Positions 1 to 7,850 of a stretch of DNA of 64,000 bases are shown in pieces. This DNA is from Mediterraneibacter gnavus ATCC 29149 (GTDB lineage: Bacteria; Bacillota; Clostridia; Lachnospirales; Lachnospiraceae), in the NCBI RefSeq assembly GCF_008121495.1, contig NZ_CP043051.1:1653501-1717500 (forward strand), in the 5' to 3' direction. The position numbers and the translations under genes were made by a program. Every line of letters starts with the position of its first letter. Positions within the stretch are counted from its first letter, which is position 1. The notes below the pieces were generated by a model. It ran no database searches. It saw nothing but the letters and a program-made list of their open reading frames with translations, and had not been told where the DNA came from.

Positions 1-213
1 GTTCCGCCGCAGGGAGGCGTTTACATTGGAATTCTGGCAGCACTGCCGATCCCGTTTTTGGGACTGTTCAAATACCGGGGAATGTCTATCCCGATGTTAT
101 GCAAAGAATGGAAGTATCTACAGAAAACAAAGAAACTTTGTGGGGAAACAGAAACTGAAGCCGGTCAGAAACACCGAGTATTTACCATGCATCCATCGAG
201 AAAGGAGCGATAA
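1..213 (+). CDS. PrgI-family T4SS membrane protein, C-terminal part
   Basis: The reading frame is open from base 1 and ends at the TAA at 211-213, seven bases before the VirB4 start. The 70 visible residues begin with a hydrophobic stretch (IGILAALPIPFLGLF) followed by a basic tail rich in Lys and Arg. Position directly ahead of VirB4, small size and a membrane segment followed by a cytosolic tail fit the PrgI/TcpE-like proteins of Gram-positive type IV secretion systems. The start lies left of the window. Family assignment rests mainly on context. Confidence 0.6.
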   Translation, partial: VPPQGGVYIGILAALPIPFLGLFKYRGMSIPMLCKEWKYLQKTKKLCGETETEAGQKHRVFTMHPSRKER

Positions 214-219
214 AAAGAA

Positions 220-2979
220 ATGGCAATTTTTAATGGAAATAAGGAATTTTCCAAGAAAAGGGAGCTGTCCCAGCCTTTGGTTCCAGTACCCAAGAACGTG
301 CGTCAGGCATTCAACATCCATAAAGCCTATGCAAACGGGGTGTTCCAGTTGGAAACCAAGAAAAAGGATACACTGTATGATCGGTGCTATGTATTTGAAG
401 ATATCAATTACATTAACAAGAACCGGACGGAGAAGAAGAACTTTCTGTCAGAACTGATGTTCTGGCTCAATTCCATGGATGCGTCTTATAAGATCACATT
501 GTGTAATGAATATCAGTCGGTAGAAAAGTTTCTGGCATCGATCCGGAATGAACGCAATGAGAGGGAATATCCAGACATTGCAAAAGGGATCCGGCAGTGG
601 CAGGAATCGAAACTGGCGGATGCCAACTCCACGGTACGGACACTCCGGTACCTGACCATTACCTGCAGGGCAGACAGTCTGGCGCAGGCGAACATCTATT
701 TCCGGGCATTGGAGCCCATGATCGAGGATGCCTTTGCAGGATGGGGCAGTGACATTGCTGTGTTGGGAACCCTGGATCGGTTCCGGGTGCTCCATGGGAT
801 GCTGCGTCCCGGGGAAGAATTTCCACAGGTTGTGCTTCGGGAAACCCTGCAGGACTGGAAAAGTGACATACTGCCACGGAGCATCCAGCAGTTTAATGAT
901 TATATAATCCTGGGAGATACCATGGTGACGGTTCTGACGGCGACCCAGTATCGGAAATCTCTGGATACGGACACCTTTTTACATACCTTAAGCAGCCTTC
1001 CTTATCCGTCTTTTGTGACGCTGGACTTTGCTCCGGTACAGCAGGAGGTCATCAATGACAAGCTGGTAGCGATGCATATGAACAATGAGCGGGAGATCAA
1101 TGACGAGATCGAGCAGAAGCGGCAGGCAGGGCAGATCGTGACCTCCCCTTCTTATACCAAAAAGAAACGGCGGGATGAGATTGAGGAATACATTGAAATG
1201 GTAGATGCCAACGATGAGAAAGGGGTCTTTTTAAACCTTCTGGTGGTGTTGACGGCTCCGGTGAAGGAAGGCGTGGAGCTGTTGCAAGAGCGGATGGAAG
1301 AGGTCTGCGCCATCGGACGTTCTGATAAAGTGGGCGCCTTTTTGGAGCCTTGTGATTTTCGACAACTGAAAGCCTTAAATACGGCACTTCCAATCGGTGG
1401 GAGACAGGTGGATTATATGCGGTTCTTTCTCACCTCTTCTTTGGTGACATTTAATCCCTATCATGCCCAGGATATCCTGGAGCCGGGCGGAAAGATGCTG
1501 GGGATCAATAAAACAACGGGACGATATCTCATTGCCAACCGGAAACTCCTTCCAAACCCTCACGGGATCATTGTGGGATATTCCGGTTCTGGAAAATCCA
1601 TGCTGATCAAGCTGACCGAGATTTCCCAGACTTTGCTTGGAAGCGAAGATGACATCATTGTGTTAGACCCACAGAATGAATTTGAAGATATCTGCAGGGA
1701 ATATCAGGGGGTGTATTTTGACCTGACTCCCAAAAGCGGAATCTACCTCAATGGATTTGAAGTGACCCAGGAAGTCTTTTCCGGCAGTAAAGAGCTGAAA
1801 GCGGAATTTGTGGCCAAACAGTGTGAGTATGCCAAAGGACTGGTGCAGGCGATCATGAAAAATATCCTGGTCACCCAGGAGCACGATTCCGTGGTGAGCC
1901 GTTGTACGGAGCAGATGTTTGCCCAGGTCTTTGCCCAGAAGCGGTTAAAGAAACAGCCCACCTTACTCTGGCTGCGGGAAGAGATTGGAAAGGAACTGGA
2001 ACAGGTACGGCACGCTCACGATGAAGCCATCATCCGTCCCATCTACAACTCCCTGGAAGAGTATACCACGGGCTCCTGTGACATGCTGGCACATCCGACC
2101 AATATCGAATTCCAGAACCGTCTGGTGGGATTTGGGATGTGCAACGTGCCGGAAAACAACTGGGAAGCTGTCATGGATACGGTGCTGCATTATCTGTCTA
2201 CCCGGATGGACTATAACAAAAAATTACAGAGAGCCACGCACTTAGTGGTAGATGAAGCGCAGGTAGTTTCCGAAAAACCGGGATCCGCAGAGATGCTCAA
2301 CAATGCGGTCATCACCTTCCGAAAGTTCGGAGGAATCGTCACCCTTGCGATGCAGAACGTAGTGGCAGCTTTGGCCAACAAAAAGATGGTAGAACTGTTC
2401 CAGAACTGCTCCTATAAATGTTTCCTGGATCAGGGGGGTGTGGATGCCCAAAGTCTGGCAGAAATCCAGCCGTTATCTGAACGGGAATTCCGTGCCTTGG
2501 GAACGGGAAAACCGGGAGAGGGGGTCATCGTCTGGAATAAAAAAGTGGTGCTGTTTAATGCCCGGATTGAGAAAGACAACATCTTATACGAAAAGTATTC
2601 CACCAACTTCCATGAAAAAGCGCAGCGGAAGGAACGTGATTCTGCTAGGAGCACTTCCCCTGTGAGAAAAGAAAACGTGACGAAATCAGAGGAAGAACCG
2701 GAACGTTGGGAGGAACGGGTGCCCCTGCAGGTGGCGTATAAACCGGAACCGGAGATGCCTCAGAACTGGCAGGAAGAAAAGACCGATGTGCTGCAACAGG
2801 GATGGGGAGAACAAGAGTGGGAGACCGTGCTACAGCTGGCAGCGTTTGCACCCATCCGGCTGGGAGATGTGACTGCTTTGTTGGAGATCGCCCCGGAGGA
2901 AGCACAGAGGCTGTTGGATGCCATGCTTCAAGCAGGTGCTCTGGAAGAGAAAGAGGGCTGGTATCAGATTGCGAAGTAG
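220..2979 (+). CDS. VirB4-like conjugation ATPase
   Basis: This 919-residue protein is the energy-providing ATPase of the mating channel, acting at the inner face of the membrane. The Walker A motif GYSGSGKS is at residues 453-460 and the Walker B motif LVVDEAQ at about 675-681. The N-terminal 440 residues match the VirB4/TrsE N-domain in layout. Residues about 640-720 carry the second half of the ATPase core. After a charged linker (about 800-860) the last 50 residues resemble a small winged-helix domain (WETVLQLAAFAPIRLGDV onward), an addition not found in all VirB4 proteins. It starts seven bases after the PrgI-like stop and ends nine bases before the next start, so it is part of one operon. 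Confidence 0.92.
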   Translation: MAIFNGNKEFSKKRELSQPLVPVPKNVRQAFNIHKAYANGVFQLETKKKDTLYDRCYVFEDINYINKNRTEKKNFLSELMFWLNSMDASYKITLCNEYQSVEKFLASIRNERNEREYPDIAKGIRQWQESKLADANSTVRTLRYLTITCRADSLAQANIYFRALEPMIEDAFAGWGSDIAVLGTLDRFRVLHGMLRPGEEFPQVVLRETLQDWKSDILPRSIQQFNDYIILGDTMVTVLTATQYRKSLDTDTFLHTLSSLPYPSFVTLDFAPVQQEVINDKLVAMHMNNEREINDEIEQKRQAGQIVTSPSYTKKKRRDEIEEYIEMVDANDEKGVFLNLLVVLTAPVKEGVELLQERMEEVCAIGRSDKVGAFLEPCDFRQLKALNTALPIGGRQVDYMRFFLTSSLVTFNPYHAQDILEPGGKMLGINKTTGRYLIANRKLLPNPHGIIVGYSGSGKSMLIKLTEISQTLLGSEDDIIVLDPQNEFEDICREYQGVYFDLTPKSGIYLNGFEVTQEVFSGSKELKAEFVAKQCEYAKGLVQAIMKNILVTQEHDSVVSRCTEQMFAQVFAQKRLKKQPTLLWLREEIGKELEQVRHAHDEAIIRPIYNSLEEYTTGSCDMLAHPTNIEFQNRLVGFGMCNVPENNWEAVMDTVLHYLSTRMDYNKKLQRATHLVVDEAQVVSEKPGSAEMLNNAVITFRKFGGIVTLAMQNVVAALANKKMVELFQNCSYKCFLDQGGVDAQSLAEIQPLSEREFRALGTGKPGEGVIVWNKKVVLFNARIEKDNILYEKYSTNFHEKAQRKERDSARSTSPVRKENVTKSEEEPERWEERVPLQVAYKPEPEMPQNWQEEKTDVLQQGWGEQEWETVLQLAAFAPIRLGDVTALLEIAPEEAQRLLDAMLQAGALEEKEGWYQIAK

Positions 2980-2988
2980 GTGAAATCA

Positions 2989-4935
2989 ATGAGATTGAAT
3001 GAAACAAAACGAAAACAAAGAACGTCCCAGGAAGAAGTTCTGGCAGAGTTGTTTGCAGAGGCAGAATTGCAGGGCTCTGTCCGGAAGAAGAAAAACTGGG
3101 ATGCCTGGCTGGACCAGGAAGAGGAGCAACAGAGTGAAAAAGAACTGCAGGTGTATCTGGAGGAATATAGCGATCCTACCTTGTATCTGACTCCAAAAGA
3201 AGTGAAAGCATGGAACCGGATGCCAAAGTCCAAACAGAAACGACTTCTGGAGAAAGAATCCAGACAGGTATTGCAGGCATGGAAAGTAGGAGAGCGGAAG
3301 GGATCTGCTGGTGGCGGAAGGAAAGCGGATTCCATGGAAGAGCTGGTCTTTTTGCAGGGAAGAGGAACACAAAGAGGCACAAGATCAGGGACACCGTTAC
3401 ATGGGATTTGGAAGCCAGAAAAGGTACGAAAAAAGGGCTTCGGGGAGGAGAGACCAACCGCTCCCCACAATCCCCAGAGACACAGTTCCCCGGGTGCCAG
3501 ACAGACACATTCAAAAACCGGAAAACAAGCGGCTGCAGGAGTGCAGAGTGCGGCATCTTCTGTTGCGGGTAGCGCATCCACGGTTACTCCAGCTACACTG
3601 GCCGCCAGAACTGCAAAGAAAACAGCACAAACCTTTAAAAACTATGTCCAGGAAGTGAATCAGGCAGCCCAGCAAGCAATCGGGGAAGAACGGGCAAAAC
3701 TGGAAGACACCAAACAGCAGAATGCGCAGGTTGGAGATCTGCCGTCCTTTGTAAAATATGTGGGGGCAACGATTGGAAGTGTAGTACTGGCAGGTGCGGC
3801 AATGGTACTGCAGCTTGCAGCGGCACTTTTGACCGCGCTTGTGACCATGCTGGCCTTTCTTTTGGTGGCGGTATTGGCAATCTCTCTGATTGTCAGTGTG
3901 ATCATGTCCCTGATCGGTGGGTTTTTAGACCAACAGCCGGCCACCGGACATGGACTGCCGCCCTTTATTACCGAAGATATGATGGAAGCATTTTTTGCTG
4001 TGCAGGAAGAAAGTGGGATTCCGGTCTCTACCGGAGTCGCACAGGTGATTGCGGAATCCGGATTTGGGTTATATGGGCCAGGAGGAGACAATGGGCAGGG
4101 ACTCTCCCAGCTGGCGTACGAGTATAAAAATCTGTTTGGGATCAAGTATTTTTCCGGAGACAAATATGCCATTGGCGGTGTGGATATGTCTACGGGCGAG
4201 GAAACCGGAAATGGGAATACCACCATCATTGCCGGGTTCTCCGTGTATCCGGATTATGGAGCCTGTATCCGGCAGCGAGGGTGGATGTTAAACCGAGAAC
4301 CTTATGCAGGGAAAGTTGCCCCTTATCGGAACCACAATGACAAGAAGTATACCAAAGAAGCCGCCAGGGGATTTATGAATGGAATCCGTGCGGCGGGCTG
4401 GGCAACGGATAGTTCTTATGTGGAAAAATGTGTGCAGCACATGGACAATTATAACCTCTATCGGTTCGATAACATGACTTATGAAGAGTACCAAAAAAGC
4501 GGAGGGGGAAACTACGATGGAACGGTGACGCCACTGATGCAGAGCATCGTGGATCATGCCGCTAATAATCAGGGAATTTACCCTTGTACTCCGGATATGT
4601 GCGCTCAGTGGGTGACGGGAATTTATCAGGCTGCAGGAGCACCAACAATCCCTTATGGGAATGCCATCGATATGTGGAACAACTATAAAAATACGGGCAA
4701 TACCAGCATGGAAAACATTCCGCCGGGAGCCATTGTGTGTGGCAGTGGATACGGAACTATGGGCAGCATATATGGACATGTCGGGATCTATCTTGGGAAT
4801 GGAATGGTGGCCAATAACCGGGGCTATTTTTCCGTGGAAAGTCTGGAAGAATGGTGCAGTTGGCAGACCGCAACCTGTCAGGGACATACGGGGTGGATCG
4901 GCTGGGTGTTCCCAGGTGGAGTTCCGGCAAATTAG
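2989..4935 (+). CDS. Bifunctional T4SS cell-wall hydrolase (glucosaminidase-like plus CHAP/NlpC-like)
   Basis: The 648-residue protein would open the peptidoglycan for the conjugation channel. A long basic, low-complexity N-terminus (about 1-255) is followed by a strongly hydrophobic segment at about 259-312 that anchors it in the membrane. The extracellular part begins with a GH73/lysozyme-type domain (QVIAESGFGLYG, about 350 to 490; the Glu of IAESG is a likely catalytic acid). A cysteine peptidase-like domain follows, with Cys538 in DMCAQWV and His597 in YGHVGIYLGNG. I chose ATG 2989 because GTG 2980 lies inside the Shine-Dalgarno sequence TAGGTG. Tn916 Orf14 and its relatives have the same two-enzyme plan. 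Confidence 0.88.
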   Translation: MRLNETKRKQRTSQEEVLAELFAEAELQGSVRKKKNWDAWLDQEEEQQSEKELQVYLEEYSDPTLYLTPKEVKAWNRMPKSKQKRLLEKESRQVLQAWKVGERKGSAGGGRKADSMEELVFLQGRGTQRGTRSGTPLHGIWKPEKVRKKGFGEERPTAPHNPQRHSSPGARQTHSKTGKQAAAGVQSAASSVAGSASTVTPATLAARTAKKTAQTFKNYVQEVNQAAQQAIGEERAKLEDTKQQNAQVGDLPSFVKYVGATIGSVVLAGAAMVLQLAAALLTALVTMLAFLLVAVLAISLIVSVIMSLIGGFLDQQPATGHGLPPFITEDMMEAFFAVQEESGIPVSTGVAQVIAESGFGLYGPGGDNGQGLSQLAYEYKNLFGIKYFSGDKYAIGGVDMSTGEETGNGNTTIIAGFSVYPDYGACIRQRGWMLNREPYAGKVAPYRNHNDKKYTKEAARGFMNGIRAAGWATDSSYVEKCVQHMDNYNLYRFDNMTYEEYQKSGGGNYDGTVTPLMQSIVDHAANNQGIYPCTPDMCAQWVTGIYQAAGAPTIPYGNAIDMWNNYKNTGNTSMENIPPGAIVCGSGYGTMGSIYGHVGIYLGNGMVANNRGYFSVESLEEWCSWQTATCQGHTGWIGWVFPGGVPAN

Positions 4936-4959
4936 AACAAAAAGAAAGGAAAAATCAAT

Positions 4960-5379
4960 ATGAACAAAGTAGTTTTAATGGGGAGACTGACACGGGATCC
5001 GGAAGTACGATATTCTCAGGGAGAGCCGGCAACTGCGGTGGCAAGATATACTCTGGCAGTGGAGCGAAGATTCCAACGGGAAGGAGCGCAGACGGCAGAT
5101 TTTATTCCCTGTGTGGTTTTCGGAAAATCCGCAGAATTTGCCGAGAAATATTTCCGTCAGGGACTACGGATTTCGGTTTCCGGAAGGATCCAGACCGGCA
5201 GTTATACGAATAAAGATGGGATCAAGGTTTATACCACAGAAGTGGTAGTAGAAGAGCAGGAATTTGCCGAAAGCAAGTCAGAACAGGGACGGGGAAATCA
5301 GGGGGCAATGGGAGCACCGGACGCTGATGGTTTCCAGAATATCCCGGATGGAATCGAGGAAGAATTACCATTCCATTAA
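4960..5379 (+). CDS. ssb: Single-stranded DNA-binding protein
   Basis: This 139-residue SSB has a full OB-fold (MNKVVLMGRLTRDPEVRYS at the start, then FIPCVVFGKSAEFAEKY) and an acidic C-terminal tip ending in EEELPFH, the hook that recruits partner proteins. Chromosomal SSBs usually have a longer Gly/Gln-rich linker. It probably coats the DNA strand during transfer and re-synthesis. It sits 24 bases after the hydrolase gene and is co-directional with all transfer genes. Confidence 0.93.
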   Translation: MNKVVLMGRLTRDPEVRYSQGEPATAVARYTLAVERRFQREGAQTADFIPCVVFGKSAEFAEKYFRQGLRISVSGRIQTGSYTNKDGIKVYTTEVVVEEQEFAESKSEQGRGNQGAMGAPDADGFQNIPDGIEEELPFH

Positions 5380-5403
5380 AAGCAAGAAAGGAGCCAAACA
5401 GCA

Positions 5404-5925
5404 TTGAAAAAAAGAATCATAATTGTGATTGCAGCCATGGTGATTCTGTGTGGCATTTTGACAGGGATCGGTATCATTTTGTCCGATCAGAAACCTGAGA
5501 AACAATCGGAAGAGAAACCAGAAAAAGTAGAACAGGAATTGGAGATCAAACCAAAAGAAACACAGGAAAATACGAAGCAGGAAATGGAAGAAAGAGAGCT
5601 GGAAAGTGAACCAGAAAAACAAGAGGAAGAACCACTTTCTATGGATCTTTCCGGATTAAACGAAGATGCACTTTCTATGATGGGAATTTCCAAAAAAGAA
5701 GTGGCAGATGCACTGAGAACTTGGACACAGGAACATGGATTTTCCAGTGCCACAGGAGCACAGTTTTTGGAGCCGATGCTGGTACGATTTTCAGAAGAAA
5801 AATACACTATGGATTGCCAGCTTATTTTTGCAGATGGCGGAAATGGAATTCAGCCGGAGGATGTACAAACAAAACTGACGATGGACTATTTTAAAGAGAA
5901 AAAGTTGCTGCAGATTCATAAATAA
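5404..5925 (+). CDS. Membrane-anchored acidic protein, unknown function
   Basis: I do not recognise this 173-residue protein. It starts with a single N-terminal transmembrane or signal-anchor segment (MKKRIIIVIAAMVILCGI), followed by a Glu/Lys-rich low-complexity stalk (about 30-80) and a compact C-terminal region of about 90 residues that would lie outside the cell. The start is a TTG with AAGGAG about ten bases upstream. Its position between ssb and a small gene in the transfer operon suggests an accessory part of the mating channel, but this is inference. Confidence 0.65.
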   Translation: MKKRIIIVIAAMVILCGILTGIGIILSDQKPEKQSEEKPEKVEQELEIKPKETQENTKQEMEERELESEPEKQEEEPLSMDLSGLNEDALSMMGISKKEVADALRTWTQEHGFSSATGAQFLEPMLVRFSEEKYTMDCQLIFADGGNGIQPEDVQTKLTMDYFKEKKLLQIHK

Positions 5926-5950
5926 AATCAGGAAAAAAGAGGTGAAGATT

Positions 5951-6253
5951 TTGGAGATGATTGGGAGAAGATTGGAAGCAGAGTTGGAACTTTTTATCAT
6001 GGATTGTCATGCGCTTAGTAAGGATGGAATCATTTCAAAATCGGAAGAGATTGTGATGAAAAGAAAGATTTACAAAAGTCTCAGATGGCTGCTGAAACAG
6101 GAGCCGGATCAGTGCCAGATTTTGTTGTATACAGGACACATTTTGGAAAATGCGTACCGCTTTATACAGGATCAAAAAGAAGAGGAAGAGCCCTTGGAAT
6201 TGGCTCTGAAAAAATGGATGTGGGCCATTGAAAATGGAACATGCAGCACATGA
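5951..6253 (+). CDS. Small protein, unknown function
   Basis: About 100 residues, charged, with no membrane segment or known motif that I can see; it looks helical. The best ribosome site is AGAGGTGA at 5938-5945, which favours a TTG start at 5951 over the GTG at 5942 that lies within the ribosome site; ATG 5957 is a further option. It is the last gene of the first transfer operon, just before the 560-base non-coding block with the putative oriT. Confidence 0.55.
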   Translation: MEMIGRRLEAELELFIMDCHALSKDGIISKSEEIVMKRKIYKSLRWLLKQEPDQCQILLYTGHILENAYRFIQDQKEEEEPLELALKKWMWAIENGTCST

Positions 6254-6348
6254 CAGATGCAAGAAATGAAAGGGGAAGCATCTGAGAAAGCCTGGGAAAT
6301 CAAGAGGAGTATTTTACATATTTTATTTTTATATATTATTCAGGGGTC

Positions 6349-6429
6349 TTAGGGGTGTTCCCCTAACAAGATGGCATGATGTTTGTTAAACATTATGCGT
6401 ATCTTGCCAATTCTCCTCTCGGAGAATTG
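6349..6429 (+). other. Candidate origin of transfer (oriT)
   Basis: Three adjacent stem-loops lie in 81 bases ahead of the mobilisation genes. The first is TTAGGGG-TGTT-CCCCTAA (6349-6366). The second has 11-base arms GCATGATGTTT and AAACATTATGC around GTT (6374-6398, one mismatch). The third has nine-base arms CAATTCTCC and GGAGAATTG around TCTC (6408-6429). Directly after the second lies TATCTTG/C (6400-6407), which fits the MOBP nick consensus YATCYTG/Y with cleavage after 6406. A mirrored CAAGAT (6367-6372) lies on the other side. The relaxase encoded 1.4 kb downstream is of the MOBP type, so site and enzyme agree. Confidence 0.6.
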
Positions 6430-6490
6430 CGTACAGATAGGGGCAATTTTGATGGAAAAACAGGGTTTTGACGGACAAAAAGTAGGATTT

Positions 6491-6733
6491 GCTATACAAA
6501 TGTTAGCAGAAAGTTATACAGTTGGTACCATGTGCTATACAGATGTTAGCAGAAAGCTATACAGTTGGTACCATGTGCTATACAGATGTTAGCAGAAAGC
6601 TATACAGTTGGTACCACATGCTATACAAATGTTAGCAGGAAGCTATACAGTTGGTACCATGTGCTATACAAATGTTAGCAGGAAGCTATACAGTTGGTAC
6701 TACATGCTATACAAATGCTACCGGCAAACTATG
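6491..6733 (+). repeat. 43-bp tandem repeat array (iterons)
   Basis: Units start at 6491, 6534, 6577, 6620, 6663 and 6706, exactly 43 bases apart; the last is partial and diverged. Each unit holds two copies of GCTATACA (GTTATACA in the first) about 22 bases apart, that is two helical turns, followed by GTTGGTACCA with the palindrome GGTACC. There are no unique spacers. The array lies between the putative oriT and a small gene that may encode a DNA-binding protein, which suggests binding sites for that protein, either for relaxosome assembly, replication of the excised circle or partition. Confidence 0.85.
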
Positions 6734-6817
6734 TTGGGGTAACCTAAAGTAACCTAGATATTCAAATTCAGAAGTAGTAAAATAGAATTAGAAAAGTTTG
6801 TAGTAGGGAGGAAAAAC

Positions 6818-7117
6818 ATGGCTAAAATACAACGAGCATTCCGATTATCTCAAGAAGCGATTGATGTGATTGATCAAAGAGACCGACAGCGATATCCAAC
6901 AGGACAGGGATTGGTTGAAGCACTGCTGTTAAATCAGGAAGAAAAGAGCGAGCCAACAATAGAAACTGTGTTGGAAGAATTAAAAAAATTGAATGAAAAA
7001 ATAGAAAAAATTCTTTCTGAACAATTGCAAGAAAAGTCAGAAAGTAACGAAAAAAAAGAAATACCGAAGATGTATGGAGGACTCCCCTATACACCACCGC
7101 CGTCTGATATTATTTAG
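6818..7117 (+). CDS. Small putative ribbon-helix-helix DNA-binding protein
   Basis: This 99-residue protein has an N-terminal segment (AFRLSQEAIDVIDQRDRQRY, about 7-26) that reads like a strand followed by two helices of a ribbon-helix-helix protein. A coiled-coil part (about 48-75) and a Pro-rich tail follow. It has a strong ribosome site (GGGAGG) and is the first gene after the 43-bp repeats, while a terminator follows directly. Such a placement is common for proteins that bind the adjacent repeats and regulate their own promoter. The fold assignment is tentative. Confidence 0.6.
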   Translation: MAKIQRAFRLSQEAIDVIDQRDRQRYPTGQGLVEALLLNQEEKSEPTIETVLEELKKLNEKIEKILSEQLQEKSESNEKKEIPKMYGGLPYTPPPSDII

Positions 7118-7120
7118 CGT

Positions 7121-7151
7121 AGAACATCCGTAAAGTGGGTGTTCTTTTTTT
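7121..7151 (+). terminator. Terminator after the small DNA-binding gene
   Basis: Nine-base stem AGAACATCC / GGGTGTTCT with one G-T pair, a seven-base loop and seven T's. It separates this gene from the mobilisation operon, or lets only part of the transcripts read through. Confidence 0.8.
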
Positions 7152-7181
7152 GCACTGAAAACAAGGAAAAGGAGAAGAAAA

Positions 7182-7454
7182 ATGAGCATACAGGAACAAT
7201 TAGAAAAGGTACAAAGTGATCTGCAGAAAATTGAAGAACGAAGAAAAGAATTGCAGCAAAAAGAGAAAGAACTGCTGACCAAAATGGAACTGGAAGAAGC
7301 AAGGGCTGCAGCAAAAAAGAATGAGGAAATCCGAAAGATTGTAGAAGAAAATTATGGGGAAGTAGATGGTTCTAATTTAGAAATATTTCGCCGTGTGATG
7401 CAGGAACAATCCGGGCAGATGAAACAACGAAAAGAACATTTGAAACAGAATTAA
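7182..7454 (+). CDS. Small coiled-coil protein, unknown function
   Basis: The 90-residue product is almost entirely predicted coiled coil in its first 55 residues (heptads of Leu, Ile and charged residues, from IQEQLEKVQSDLQKIEER). A short globular end with SNLEIFRRVMQEQ follows. It starts the mobilisation operon seven bases before mobC. The arrangement suggests a relaxosome accessory protein, but no family match is clear to me. Confidence 0.65.
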   Translation: MSIQEQLEKVQSDLQKIEERRKELQQKEKELLTKMELEEARAAAKKNEEIRKIVEENYGEVDGSNLEIFRRVMQEQSGQMKQRKEHLKQN

Positions 7455-7460
7455 ACGGGT

Positions 7461-7850
7461 GTGATCAAAGTGAAAAGAAGTATCTTTGTTGGAGTCCGAT
7501 TCCAACCGGAAGAATATGAATTTCTCTGTGAAAAAGCAGAGAAAGATCCGGAAACACGGATGCGGACAGGAAGCAAAAACCTGTCTGCTTATGTCCGGAA
7601 AAAAACACTGCAGGAATCCGGATATCAGAAGGAGCTGCAGATCCAAAAGGAACTAAAAGAACTGGTGTATCAGTTCCGAAAAATCGGAACGAATATCAAT
7701 CAGGCAACGAAGCAATTACATATCGGATATGAACCGGCGGCTGCGGCAGATCGGCTGGAGAAAAATATGAAACTGTTAGAACAGCAATTCGAAAAAATGA
7801 AAGAGGAATTGAAACAAACGTATGGCAATCACGAAGATATTAAACATTAA
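7461..7850 (+). CDS. mobC: MobC-like relaxosome protein
   Basis: This 129-residue protein ends in the hallmark of bacterial mobilisation proteins of the MobC family (ELVYQFRKIGTNINQATKQL, about residues 67-86). Its N-terminal part resembles a ribbon-helix-helix segment (IFVGVRFQPEEYEFL). MobC proteins help the relaxase bind and melt oriT. It starts with GTG and overlaps the relaxase gene by 29 bases, implying translational coupling. Confidence 0.85.
   Translation: MIKVKRSIFVGVRFQPEEYEFLCEKAEKDPETRMRTGSKNLSAYVRKKTLQESGYQKELQIQKELKELVYQFRKIGTNINQATKQLHIGYEPAAAADRLEKNMKLLEQQFEKMKEELKQTYGNHEDIKH

Larger units (their letters stand above)
6254..6817. other. Non-coding block between the two transfer operons
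   Basis: No credible gene lies here. From left to right it holds an AT-rich run (about 6310-6340), the three stem-loops of the putative oriT, the 43-bp repeat array, and a short AT-rich stretch with the likely promoter and the ribosome site GGGAGG of the next gene. The open frame that crosses the repeats only reads the repeated units. Confidence 0.7.

Noticed and set aside
26..457. Open frame of 143 codons overlapping the PrgI-like and VirB4 genes
   Set aside because: It is in another frame than two well supported genes, has no ribosome site and its product is unlike a real protein (rich in Arg, Cys and Trp).
3210..3880. Several frames on both strands over the hydrolase N-terminus
   Set aside because: They are explained by the low-complexity basic region of the real gene and have no ribosome sites.
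6383..6733. Repeats that look at first like a CRISPR array or a short repeat protein
   Set aside because: The 43-bp units are contiguous, with no unique spacers, and no cas genes are near. The open frame across them has no ribosome site and only mirrors the repeats.
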